From contig CAZXIN010000024.1 of NCBI GenBank assembly GCA_964640795.1, forward strand, positions 1 to 64,000: 64,000 nucleotides of DNA, in the 5' to 3' direction. Below the pieces are notes generated by a model, which was given only the letters and a program-made list of their open reading frames with translations, was not told the origin of the DNA and made no database searches. The translations under genes and the position numbers were made by a program. Below are positions 26,016 through 34,399 of the stretch, piece after piece (position 1 is the stretch's first letter; each line of letters begins with the position of its first letter). Origin of the DNA: M269 sp964640795. Its GTDB lineage: Bacteria > Pseudomonadota > Gammaproteobacteria > Enterobacterales > Alteromonadaceae.

Positions 26016-28259
26016 ATGAAAATATCTACCTTAGCCCATGCCGTAACGGTGGCTTTGTTCAGTATCTATACTTATAACGCGAGTGCTGATGAACGCGATG
26101 AAAATGACGCTGATGATTATGAACTAGAAACCGTCACCATATACGGTAGTGTTGAAAATGCTCAAAACGCTGCCGGATCCGCACACTTTATTGGACCAGA
26201 AGAACTCGATAAGTTTAAATATACTGATATACAACGTGTGCTTCGAGAAGTACCTGGCGTATCGATTCAAATAGAAGATGGATTCGGGCTTAGACCGAAT
26301 ATCAGTATTCGTGGCGTCGCAACCGAGCGTAGCGATCGTATTACCTTACTTGAAGATAACGTGCTCGTCGCACCGGCACCTTATGCCGCGCCTGCGGCTT
26401 ACTATTTCCCAACAGTGGGACGAATAAACTCAATTGAAGTAGTCAAAGGTCCCTCTGCCATAACGCAAGGCCCATATACCATTGGTGGGGCACTTAACTT
26501 AATTTCAACGCCAATTCCAAGCTCACAGGAAGGGTTGGTCTTATACGAAAGAGGTCAAGACAATCTAGGCAGGCTACATGCCACTTATGGAAACCGACAA
26601 GACAATGGATTAGGCTATTTAATCGAAATTCATGATTGGAAGTCAGACGGCTTTCAAACCATTGATAGGAGCGACACAGATACAGGCTTAGACGTAAGAG
26701 ATTATACCCTCAAAGTGGGTTTCGCACCTGAAGGCTCTAAACACAGTGTTGAACTCAAGTGGCAATTTAATAGACAAGATTCGAACCAAAGTTATCTTGG
26801 GCTAACAGACCAAGACTTTAGAGAAGATGCTGATAGGCGTTATGGCTTGTCTGCGCTAGACAATATAACCACGCAACACCAACAAGTTATTTTACGTTAT
26901 GGTTACGAATTCAGTAACGACCTAACATTTGACGCCACCCTCTATAACAATAACTTTGATAGAAATTGGTTTAAGACAGAAGGCATTGATCTCAATGGTA
27001 GCCCCAACGCCCAAGCATTTAGTCGCATTAGTTGGTTTAACTATATCCAAACGGTTAATGAAGGCGGCACATTCAGAGGCTTTACTAACGAACAACTCAG
27101 AGGGATTTTAGACGGCACAGTCGACACTGCACAAGGTGCCATACAGATCCGTGCTAACGCTCGCGAATACTACTCAAGGGGCATTCAGTTTGGACTAGAC
27201 TGGCAGACTCAATGGGGTAACACTTATCACGAAATTGAAGTTGGTTTAAGACTTCATGAAGATCAAGTTGACAGATTACAACGCAACAGTACTTATCAAC
27301 AAGTGGATGGGCAATTGATACTCAGCGATCTGGGTGAACAAGGTAATGCTGGCAATCAGATACAAGATGCCGAAGCACTTGCTTTTCACGTCTATGATCG
27401 CATCGCCTACGGGAATTGGGTATTCACTCCCGGGTTCAGAGTAGAAATTATTGATCAATCCCGTACCCAGTTTAATGGTGGTGAGAATCGTGTTGTTGAT
27501 AATAGTAGAGAGAATGACACTGACGTCTTTTTACCGGGCATTGGTGCGTTGTATCAGGTTAACGACAATCTCACCTTAGTGTCAGGTGTACATAAGGGTT
27601 TTAGTGCACCAACAAATTCTCCGGGTGTACGCGAAGAAGAAGCCGTCAACTATGAGCTTGGATTTCGCTACAATAGTGATGTATTCAACGCTGAAATCAT
27701 CGGGTTCGTCAGCGATTACGACAACCTCTTGGGTGTTTGTACAGCATCATCGGGTACGGATTGTGAAATTGGTGATGCCTTTAATGGCGATGCAGCATTT
27801 GTTCAAGGGTTGGAAGTGCTTTTGGGTGTGGATTTAGGCAGCATTGGTCATGCGGTTATCCCACTCAAAGTCAGTTATACCTACACCGATGCTGAATTTG
27901 ACTCCAATATTGCCAATACGGACTTTTTTGGTAACGTGAGTGAAGGTGACCCAATCCCCTATATCCCAACAAGTCAGGGGAAAATCTCAATAGGTTTAGA
28001 AAGCACTCGTTGGTCAACCTATCTTAATCTCTCTTATATCGACGAGGTCTGTGTACGTGCATCTTGTGGCTTATTCGAGCGAACTGATGAGAGTTTAACC
28101 GTCGATTGGTCAATCAATTACGATGTCAGTAATTCGCTTTCTGTCTTTGGCCGTATTGAAAATTTAACTGATCAGGAAGACATTTTAGGCCGTCAACCCT
28201 ACGGTGCTCGCCCTAATAAAGATCGGACCGCTTCAATCGGTGCACGTTATACCTTTTAG
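26016..28259 (+). CDS. TonB-dependent outer-membrane receptor, FecA-like
   Basis: About 747 residues from the ATG at 26016, preferred over an in-frame GTG at 25968 because it begins a clean signal peptide (cleavage after NASA) with GGAA 6 nt upstream. The plug domain spans about 40-165 (LREVPGVSIQIEDGFGLRPN, IEVVKGPSAITQGPYTIGGALNL), followed by a 22-strand barrel ending in SIGARYTF with terminal Phe. The plug sequence is that of Fe(III)-dicitrate/FecA-like receptors. No N-terminal FecR-interacting signalling domain is present, so it is a plain transporter. Last gene of the operon; substrate probably a ferric chelate, by context. Confidence 0.9.
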   Translation: MKISTLAHAVTVALFSIYTYNASADERDENDADDYELETVTIYGSVENAQNAAGSAHFIGPEELDKFKYTDIQRVLREVPGVSIQIEDGFGLRPNISIRGVATERSDRITLLEDNVLVAPAPYAAPAAYYFPTVGRINSIEVVKGPSAITQGPYTIGGALNLISTPIPSSQEGLVLYERGQDNLGRLHATYGNRQDNGLGYLIEIHDWKSDGFQTIDRSDTDTGLDVRDYTLKVGFAPEGSKHSVELKWQFNRQDSNQSYLGLTDQDFREDADRRYGLSALDNITTQHQQVILRYGYEFSNDLTFDATLYNNNFDRNWFKTEGIDLNGSPNAQAFSRISWFNYIQTVNEGGTFRGFTNEQLRGILDGTVDTAQGAIQIRANAREYYSRGIQFGLDWQTQWGNTYHEIEVGLRLHEDQVDRLQRNSTYQQVDGQLILSDLGEQGNAGNQIQDAEALAFHVYDRIAYGNWVFTPGFRVEIIDQSRTQFNGGENRVVDNSRENDTDVFLPGIGALYQVNDNLTLVSGVHKGFSAPTNSPGVREEEAVNYELGFRYNSDVFNAEIIGFVSDYDNLLGVCTASSGTDCEIGDAFNGDAAFVQGLEVLLGVDLGSIGHAVIPLKVSYTYTDAEFDSNIANTDFFGNVSEGDPIPYIPTSQGKISIGLESTRWSTYLNLSYIDEVCVRASCGLFERTDESLTVDWSINYDVSNSLSVFGRIENLTDQEDILGRQPYGARPNKDRTASIGARYTF

Positions 28260-28266
28260 TTCTAGG

Positions 28267-28314
28267 TTCCGATACCATGCCTAGAGTGTCTTGCTCTAAG
28301 CGCTGGTATCGGAA
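28267..28314. terminator. long hairpin between convergent genes
   Basis: TTCCGATACC (28267-28276) pairs perfectly with GGTATCGGAA (28305-28314). The 28-nt interior can extend the stem with TAGAG/CTCTA around a 7-nt loop. It lies 8 bp after the TonB receptor stop and 33 bp before the end of the opposing HD-GYP gene, so it probably ends both transcripts, although U-tracts are weak. Confidence 0.6.
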
Positions 28315-28346
28315 AACACATTAGCTAATGCCAACCTAAGGACTGA

Positions 28347-29699
28347 TTACTCACTGTATTTAAGAATCCCCATTAATTCCGTGTAGTAATGCCGCGCCAA
28401 TTCATCACTATTAAATCGTTTTGACATTTCATCTTGAAGTGTTCTCAATTTACGCATGACAAAGAAACACTGAAATTCAATTTCTCCGAGCTTCAACTCA
28501 TATTCTTCAATATCAAACCCATCCTGCTCATCAATAGGCTCTGACAAGCTATTGAGCCAATCCATTTGTACATGATCCAACAGACCTGAAGTGACAATAG
28601 CCCTATTCAATTCACTCAAGAGCGTATAAGGCTTAAAATCATTCTGTTCTTTTAGCTCGACGTTATGTAAATCAAGGATTTGTGTAATCACCTTAAACCA
28701 TTCATTAAGGTGCTTGTACTTGTCTTTCAAGCGATTAACGGTAGGTAAATACTCCTCTGCCTTGTACTTAGACTTCCACGGAAGCTCAATCTGCTTTAAT
28801 AATCTCAGAGCAGCTTTTCTAATACTTTCGGAATGCGCAGAAGTTGGTACTTGAATAACATCATAAACAGCATTCCAGCTATGCCCCCCTTTCTGCACCA
28901 ACTGTTCGTAATGGGATCCGAGCGTGTCTGCCATCGACAAAATTTGTCCCTCCAGACAAAGCTTTTCTTCAACTTTCCCAAATGGGTCGCCAAAGCCGTC
29001 TGCCCTTTCGTGATGCTCTAGGACAGCACGAGAGATATACTTAGGTAAATGAGGCACTCTGTCTGCAAAATGCTTAGCAATAGCAATATGCCCTTGCATC
29101 ATTCTCCATTCCTCAAAGGAATAAACTCCCTCTTTCAATACCAAGTCTGGAGGCAGGTGCAATAGCCCAATATCTGACACTACATTTGCAATCAATATGT
29201 TATCCCTCTCTTCTTGATTTAAATCGAGCTGTCGGCTGAGTCCTAGCGACAATAAAGAGCAAAGCAGTGTTCGGTCATAAACACTGGGGAGTTGGGTCGA
29301 CAATACTGTCAACTTTTGAAGTATTAAAGGATAACGACAGAGTGAATAGCATGCTGACTTTACGTCTTCCAGTAATTGATTACAAAGCGGCAAATCAGAC
29401 AAACTGAGTGAAGATACCTTTCTGCTATATGCCTCAATTAAAATCCCTTCGTTTAGTCCACCTTTTATCCATACGCTATTTTCGATCGGTTTAGCCAGGT
29501 TATGTTTAGCGATTATTTGAGCAACACGTTGAGTGACTTTTAACCTCTTAGAAGCTACAAGCTGCCCATCAGTGTTGTAAACATCTTCAGACAAGACAAC
29601 GTTATTTGATTGGCCGTTGTCGTTATACTTACTAAGGTGGTTGGCGTAGTAACTGTCGTTTACTTGGTTGTGCACATTGGCTCCATTTAACCTTGCCAT
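28347..29699 (-). CDS. degenerate HD-GYP domain protein
   Basis: A 450-residue cytoplasmic protein. An N-terminal region (about 1-120) contains a DUF3391-like segment (VASKRLKVTQRVAQIIAKHNLAKP region). The HD-GYP domain follows at about 130-310. The metal motif usually HDIGK reads SDIGL, and the GYP motif HHERxDGxGYP reads HHERADGFGDP. The missing His and altered GYP suggest loss or change of cyclic-di-GMP phosphodiesterase activity, perhaps leaving a binding or scaffold role. Single gene, convergent with the TonB operon and divergent from the first PEP-CTERM gene across a 412-bp gap. Confidence 0.82.
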   Translation of the reverse strand: MARLNGANVHNQVNDSYYANHLSKYNDNGQSNNVVLSEDVYNTDGQLVASKRLKVTQRVAQIIAKHNLAKPIENSVWIKGGLNEGILIEAYSRKVSSLSLSDLPLCNQLLEDVKSACYSLCRYPLILQKLTVLSTQLPSVYDRTLLCSLLSLGLSRQLDLNQEERDNILIANVVSDIGLLHLPPDLVLKEGVYSFEEWRMMQGHIAIAKHFADRVPHLPKYISRAVLEHHERADGFGDPFGKVEEKLCLEGQILSMADTLGSHYEQLVQKGGHSWNAVYDVIQVPTSAHSESIRKAALRLLKQIELPWKSKYKAEEYLPTVNRLKDKYKHLNEWFKVITQILDLHNVELKEQNDFKPYTLLSELNRAIVTSGLLDHVQMDWLNSLSEPIDEQDGFDIEEYELKLGEIEFQCFFVMRKLRTLQDEMSKRFNSDELARHYYTELMGILKYSE

Positions 29700-29980
29700 A
29701 CAAATCCGAACACTGATTCTGGCGATTAAAGGTGACTGACAATAAAATGGTTAATTATATAGCCATAATGTTATAGACAAAAAATGGCACTTTGTCTAAT
29801 GACAATAATTTTCTCATTTACTTTCAAATAGTTAGCTATTCTCTATGATAATAATGGTCGCGGCGTTGTTCTGGAGAGCACCGAGTAGGTCGTGCAAAAG
29901 GTGTATTTTGTGTTTTCAAACGATTAAACAGACTGACAAATAGTGTGGTTAGTGTTAGCTTGATCATCAACGGCAACGCC

Positions 29981-29997
29981 TGTCGAAAAATTTTACA
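29981..29997 (+). promoter_or_regulatory. candidate enhancer dyad, copy 1
   Basis: TGTCGAAAAATTTTACA, an imperfect dyad of form TGT-N11-ACA, 52 nt upstream of the -24 GG of the sigma-54 promoter. The same 17-bp pattern stands upstream of the other two PEP-CTERM genes in this window (32685 and 47606). Confidence 0.6.
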
Positions 29998-30047
29998 CAA
30001 AGAAAATCAAGCAATCATAAACCTTTGTTTTAGTTAAACTTTAATTT

Positions 30048-30063
30048 TGGCCCGTTTTATGCT
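30048..30063 (+). promoter_or_regulatory. sigma-54 promoter of PEP-CTERM gene 1
   Basis: TGGCCC-N5-ATGCT with GG at 30049-30050 and GC at 30061-30062, the exact 12-bp offset of -24/-12 promoters. Predicted start about 38 nt before the ATG at 30112. Confidence 0.65.
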
Positions 30064-30111
30064 TAATTCTAAGTTAACGCTGTATTATCGCTAGTAGGGG
30101 ATAAATATTTT

Positions 30112-31755
30112 ATGATGTCTATGAAAAAACTTGTTAAAGCTTCAATTGTTACAAGCGCTTGCTGCCTTGCTTTTAACACCCCAATAGCGTCAGCTATCAT
30201 TATCACTAAGACCAATGATGTCGAGCTATTAGCGAATACTTTGATAGTGCCCAACACAGGGATCACACTTGTCGATTTTTCTTTAACTGGAAGTATTTTT
30301 GAACCTCGTGAAGATGCTTATGTATTTAATAACCATAGTCATGTTAACGACAAAGAAGAATTAGCAGCGAATACTAAGGCTTCCAATAGCCAAGACAAAC
30401 AAAACAGTATTGGCTCAGATGAATCATCCGAAAAGCTTGATGACAGCAACGCCGAAGAAGAGGCTGATGTTGCTTCTAACAGTTTGACTGAGGAAGGCGT
30501 TGAATCAGAAACGCCCTTAGAACAAAGTCAGCCAACAGATACATTCGACGAAATAGCCACTCCCAATAACGGTAACAGCTCGGTATCATCAATAAGTTAT
30601 TCCACTACGCCATCAGGAGCTTACACTCAAACAGGTGTTTTCAGTGAAAGTAGTGGCATTTTTGGTTTACCTAACACGAGTGGTGTAGCATTTAGAGCAG
30701 GTGGTTTTGGTGTAGTTAGTACAGCCAATGAGACAACAAGCGAATCAACAACTACTGCTACTACCGTCACTACCGAGACAACCTCAACATCATCTACAAA
30801 TGAAGCTCAAAGTATTGTCACCGGCGAAACAACTCGTGTAGATAGCGTTCAAGCCGATTTGACATTTGATGCAAATGAAGATGTGTACGGTATCTCATTT
30901 GTCGGCGTCTCTGTAAACGACAACTCGAATACAACACCTATCGATAGTGTGTCTGTTATCATTAATGGTCAGCGAGTTGAAGGCATTACAGAAACCCCTC
31001 CTGTCGACAATCCAATATTACCTAACGATGAAGATACGCCTTCAGTTGTTAGATTTGATATTCCTGTAGAGCCAGGGAGCGTAGGCAATAGGTTAACTAT
31101 TGTTGTTGAAAGTCAGAGTAATAATGAAGAATCCCCTGAGACCATCCTGCTCAGTAGTGCAGAAGTTGCTGGACTAGGCGAGACTGAATTTACACCTGTA
31201 CTGCCCGACCCTAATAATCCGACTAATGAAGATGGTGATTTCGTGATCGTACTACCAGAGGTAGAAGCTTTCGAGACAATCTTTATTGATCCAGAGATTG
31301 CAACAGGCTATACCTTTACAGTAGAGAGTAATGATCCAAACAATCCTGATCCTGTATTATTTGCAAGCGTCACTGCGCCTTCTCCTGCGATTGTTAACGA
31401 TCCTGATGGCTTTATCTTGGAGTATTCAGTAGTTGATGGAACGACAGGCGAAGTCACTGAAGTGAGTCGTGTTCTTGCCCCGTCAGAATTTTTTACATTC
31501 CCAGTGCCTGTCGAGACGTTTTCAATAACAGGTATTGATCCTAGTTTAGGGCTTGATCCTAACCAATCAGGCTTATTCGTTACCGGTGTTGGATTTGACT
31601 CAAATGCGCCAGCAGATACATTGTCTGTTATTCAAAGTCCGATTATCCAATTTATAGCAGATCATACGGATGTTTCTGAACCTGATAGCTTGGCCCTCAT
31701 CGCGCTATCTATGTTTGGAATATTGGTTTATCGTAGAAAAACATTACGTAAGTAA
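30112..31755 (+). CDS. exported choice-of-anchor L-like protein with degenerate PEP-CTERM tail
   Basis: A 547-residue protein: signal peptide ending near PIASA, N-terminal segment VELLANTLIVPNTGITLVDFSLTGS matching its neighbour at 32827, a long acidic Ser/Glu/Asn-rich insert (about residues 75-160), a Thr/Ser run (about 205-235), then a C-terminal half nearly parallel to the neighbour (FTPVLPDPNNPTNEDGDF). The tail reads VSEPDSLALIALSMFG then basic YRRKTLRK, so the PEP motif is SEP. The SEEFPEF core of choice-of-anchor L domains is lost. Likely secreted and possibly processed by an exosortase encoded elsewhere. Behind a sigma-54 promoter and before its own terminator. Confidence 0.8.
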   Translation: MMSMKKLVKASIVTSACCLAFNTPIASAIIITKTNDVELLANTLIVPNTGITLVDFSLTGSIFEPREDAYVFNNHSHVNDKEELAANTKASNSQDKQNSIGSDESSEKLDDSNAEEEADVASNSLTEEGVESETPLEQSQPTDTFDEIATPNNGNSSVSSISYSTTPSGAYTQTGVFSESSGIFGLPNTSGVAFRAGGFGVVSTANETTSESTTTATTVTTETTSTSSTNEAQSIVTGETTRVDSVQADLTFDANEDVYGISFVGVSVNDNSNTTPIDSVSVIINGQRVEGITETPPVDNPILPNDEDTPSVVRFDIPVEPGSVGNRLTIVVESQSNNEESPETILLSSAEVAGLGETEFTPVLPDPNNPTNEDGDFVIVLPEVEAFETIFIDPEIATGYTFTVESNDPNNPDPVLFASVTAPSPAIVNDPDGFILEYSVVDGTTGEVTEVSRVLAPSEFFTFPVPVETFSITGIDPSLGLDPNQSGLFVTGVGFDSNAPADTLSVIQSPIIQFIADHTDVSEPDSLALIALSMFGILVYRRKTLRK

Positions 31756-31773
31756 GAATCTTTCATAAGTACC

Positions 31774-31806
31774 AAGCCTAAAACGTTCACCTGTTTTAGG
31801 CTTTTT
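31774..31806 (+). terminator. intrinsic terminator of PEP-CTERM gene 1
   Basis: AAGCCTAAAAC (31774-31784) / GTTTTAGGCTT (31793-31803) followed by TTT. Nearly the same sequence ends the paralogue at 34344-34377. Confidence 0.9.
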
Positions 31807-31905
31807 ACTATCTGTTCATTGATTATGAAATCAATCTCAGCAAATGCACAATCCTTTCACCCTCTCCTTTTCTATAAATCAAAGAAAGGCAATTGCAAAC
31901 TCCAT

Positions 31906-32520
31906 CTATGATGGCTTATACCAGTGCTTATTCACGGGTAATACGTCTAGTACTTTCCAGATAGGATGATCAGCTTTTTGAGGTGACACTCTAAAAAAAC
32001 CAACCCACTGATTGCTCTCTTCACTAACCTTGAATGTAACTCTTAGGTGTAACGATTGACTTGATTGCGTAACAAAAGGCTCGGTCCATCCAATGACGCC
32101 ATCATAAGATAAAAAATCAGATGTAGAGTTATCACTCAACCAAATTTTACTGTCCACCTCAGCCTCCAATGTGTTTTCACTGACAACAGATTGGAGCCCA
32201 TAATAGTAGGCCTTGAGAGCTTGCTCTAACTGCTTTGTTGTCGGTATATCCTTCCCTTCAATAGCCCATATAAAGCCATAAGACAAAAACTCTTCACTTT
32301 TGTCATTAAACATACCAGGTGAAAAAAGCAACTCAAGCTTCCCTCGATACCCTAAGCTCGGAGCAAAATCCAAAGGAAAGTTAATGACTTCAGAACGCCA
32401 TTTTTCGGGAACATATTCAAAATAGGCTAAGTCATTATTTTCCTGTGCATATAAGCTTATGAACATAGTGTTAAAGCTTAGAATGACAAAGATCGTCAAT
32501 ATCCAGAGTCTTGCTAACAT
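31906..32520 (-). CDS. small exported protein of unknown function
   Basis: A 204-residue protein with an N-terminal signal peptide (hydrophobic residues about 5-24, cleavage near LYAQ). The mature part has no Cys pair and no motif I recognise (WRSEVINFPLDFAPSLGYRGKLELLFSPG, then YGFIWAIEGKDIPTTKQLEQALKAYYYGL). It is likely periplasmic. It lies between the two choice-of-anchor L genes, convergent with the first and divergent from the second across 306 bp that include the second gene's enhancer dyad. A weak -24/-12-like string (TGGGCA-N5-TTGGT, minus strand 32589-32574) would give a 42-nt leader, but the -12 GC is missing. Confidence 0.7.
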   Translation of the reverse strand: MLARLWILTIFVILSFNTMFISLYAQENNDLAYFEYVPEKWRSEVINFPLDFAPSLGYRGKLELLFSPGMFNDKSEEFLSYGFIWAIEGKDIPTTKQLEQALKAYYYGLQSVVSENTLEAEVDSKIWLSDNSTSDFLSYDGVIGWTEPFVTQSSQSLHLRVTFKVSEESNQWVGFFRVSPQKADHPIWKVLDVLPVNKHWYKPS

Positions 32521-32684
32521 ATCTTATCCCTCACTTTTAAAGCTACATAACGTCATTAGATTGAATTTAAGCTACCAAGCTTTTGCCCAAAGTAGCATAG
32601 CAAAATACATAATGACTAACTTTAAAAGCATGCTCACTGTATTGAGCATGTAGAGTTCCGCATATCAGACAAACAGAGTGTTAG

Positions 32685-32701
32685 TGTCGAAAAACTTTAC
32701 A
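32685..32701 (+). promoter_or_regulatory. candidate enhancer dyad, copy 2
   Basis: TGTCGAAAAACTTTACA differs from copy 1 at a single position. It lies 54 nt upstream of the -24 GG of PEP-CTERM gene 2. Confidence 0.6.
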
Positions 32702-32753
32702 CTGGTTGTCCAGACATTTTCCTAACATTATGTTTCTAATAGTAATTTAATCT

Positions 32754-32769
32754 TGGCGTATTTTTTGCC
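32754..32769 (+). promoter_or_regulatory. sigma-54 promoter of PEP-CTERM gene 2
   Basis: TGGCGT-N5-TTGCC with GG at 32755-32756 and GC at 32767-32768. Predicted start about 46 nt before the ATG at 32827. Confidence 0.68.
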
Positions 32770-32826
32770 TTATCAGCGAACAAATAAAAACCACTTTCTC
32801 ACATAAATATACAAGGATAAACACGG

Positions 32827-34320
32827 ATGAATGTTAGAAATGCTATAAAGGCTTCATTAGTTTCAGGGGTAATCGCTGCATCATTGGGTGTACCTTTAGC
32901 CTCAGCGATTGTCATTACTACACCAGCAGACAACGACGAACAACTGGCGGCTCTGCTTGCAGAAACATTAATTATCCCGAATACAGGTGTTACCGTTCGA
33001 AGCTCTTCACTCTCAGGTGGGTTTGCAACCTTCTTTGATGATGGCGGGATTTTATTAGAAAACGAAGGTGAAGGTTCTGAATTGGTCAATATGCCTTCAG
33101 AAGTGAACGGCCCCATCGAGATAGAGGGTTCTCAAGCCGGTATATTTACTAATGACAATGGTATTTATGGGCTACCAAGTGCTGGTGGTATTGTCTTTAG
33201 TACAGGTAATGTTTTTGATTATCAAGAAGGCCCTAATACAGTTGATGATAGAACAGGCTCAGTCGGAACAAATGCTTCTACAGAGCAGAATGCTATTTTA
33301 AGTGAAATAACAGGCCAACAGGCACATTTCGACCCAGTCCAGTTAGACATTACGTTCGATGTTGATGAGAACACAGACACGATATCTTTTATTGCCGCTT
33401 TCGGTTCGGAAGAGTTTCCAGAGTTTGTAGATAGTCAGTTTGTCGACGGCTTTGCTCTTTTATTTCAAGATGGTAATACCGTTGGTCTTCCTAACACAGG
33501 CCCCACCAATGTTGCAGGCGCTCTACCAACAGGTGCTGCACCGGGCGACCCTTTACTGCCTATTAATATTCAACATCCAGACATTCAAGTCGTTGAAGGA
33601 ACTGAGTTAGACGGTGTTTTGGCACCAAACGGTATTCCTCTCGTTCGATTTGATGTCCCAGTAACACCTAATAGCACGGGCAACACATTTACTCTACTAT
33701 TAGCAGATACGAGTGATAGCGTCTTAGATACGACTATTTTCCTCAGTAGCTTTGGTAATTTTGATTCAGACAGCGGCGAATCAGAATTTACGCCTATCTT
33801 GCCAGACCCAAGTAACCCAACGAATGAAGACGGTGATTTTGTTTTTGTACTGCCAGAAGTAGAAGCATTTGAAACATTATTCATAGACCCGGATATCGCA
33901 ACTGGCTATGTTTATACCGCCACTGGCGATGACGCGTTTTTTGCGAGTGTCACGGCGCCATCACCGTTGTCAGTCAATGATCCTGACGGTTACATAGTGA
34001 CTTTCACTGACGCTCTGGGCAATGTATTCGAAGAGAGTTTAGCTCCCTCAGCGACTTTTGATTTCCCTTTCCCAGTGAGTACTTTCAGCATTACAGATAT
34101 TGATCCTGACTTAGCACTTGACCCTACCCTACCAGATGTTTTTGTTACAGGTGTGTCGTTTACGCAATCAGCTCCCGCTGGTACGTTCGGTGTTATTCAA
34201 AGTCCAATTACTACCTTTGTTGCTGACCCTACTGATGTGCCTGAGCCAGGTAGTTTAGCCCTATTAGGACTATCTCTCATGGGGACACTCATATACAGAA
34301 GAAAAAGCCTAAAAAAATAA
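32827..34320 (+). CDS. choice-of-anchor L domain protein with PEP-CTERM sorting signal
   Basis: A 497-residue secreted protein: signal peptide ending PLASA, then a choice-of-anchor L domain with the hallmark GSEEFPEFVDS near residue 195 and AGIFTNDNGIYGLPSAGGIVFSTG near residue 100. A second domain follows (about 320-460; FTPILPDPSNPTNEDGDFVF). The C-terminus is a canonical sorting tail: VPEPGSLALLGLSLMG hydrophobic segment, then RRKSLKK. PEP-CTERM proteins are cut by an exosortase and released or anchored with exopolysaccharide; no exosortase lies in this window. Paralogue of the gene at 30112. Sigma-54 promoter upstream, intrinsic terminator downstream. Confidence 0.9.
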   Translation: MNVRNAIKASLVSGVIAASLGVPLASAIVITTPADNDEQLAALLAETLIIPNTGVTVRSSSLSGGFATFFDDGGILLENEGEGSELVNMPSEVNGPIEIEGSQAGIFTNDNGIYGLPSAGGIVFSTGNVFDYQEGPNTVDDRTGSVGTNASTEQNAILSEITGQQAHFDPVQLDITFDVDENTDTISFIAAFGSEEFPEFVDSQFVDGFALLFQDGNTVGLPNTGPTNVAGALPTGAAPGDPLLPINIQHPDIQVVEGTELDGVLAPNGIPLVRFDVPVTPNSTGNTFTLLLADTSDSVLDTTIFLSSFGNFDSDSGESEFTPILPDPSNPTNEDGDFVFVLPEVEAFETLFIDPDIATGYVYTATGDDAFFASVTAPSPLSVNDPDGYIVTFTDALGNVFEESLAPSATFDFPFPVSTFSITDIDPDLALDPTLPDVFVTGVSFTQSAPAGTFGVIQSPITTFVADPTDVPEPGSLALLGLSLMGTLIYRRKSLKK

Positions 34321-34343
34321 CAAGCTATTTTAGTTAAATTACC

Positions 34344-34377
34344 AAGCCTAAAACGGTATGCTCGTTTTAGGCTTTTT
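34344..34377 (+). terminator. intrinsic terminator of PEP-CTERM gene 2
   Basis: AAGCCTAAAACG (34344-34355) / CGTTTTAGGCTT (34363-34374) then TTT. An ATG at 34358 lies in the loop and is therefore not a credible start for the downstream gene. Confidence 0.9.
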
Positions 34378-34399
34378 ATTAGGTTTAAGGAAAATTGAA

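Larger units (their letters stand above)
29700..30111. other. 412-bp intergenic region carrying the first PEP-CTERM control region
   Basis: No credible ORF. The right third holds the TGTC-N9-TACA dyad (29981-29997) and the sigma-54 promoter (30048-30063) of the PEP-CTERM gene at 30112. The left part must contain the HD-GYP promoter on the minus strand; I cannot assign it. Confidence 0.6.
32521..32826. other. 306-bp divergent control region of PEP-CTERM gene 2
   Basis: No ORF of note. Contains a 7-bp hairpin CATGCTC/GAGCATG (32629-32650), the enhancer dyad (32685-32701) and the sigma-54 promoter (32754-32769). Confidence 0.6.

Noticed and set aside
30700..30820. Thr/Ser-rich run in the first PEP-CTERM gene considered as a phase-variable simple repeat
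   Set aside because: The codons vary and no perfect short tandem DNA repeat exists, so slippage is not likely.
34358..34399. Upstream ATG for the peptidoglycan-binding-like gene
   Set aside because: It lies inside the loop of the terminator of the previous gene and would add a segment before the signal peptide. The TTG at 34400 fits better.
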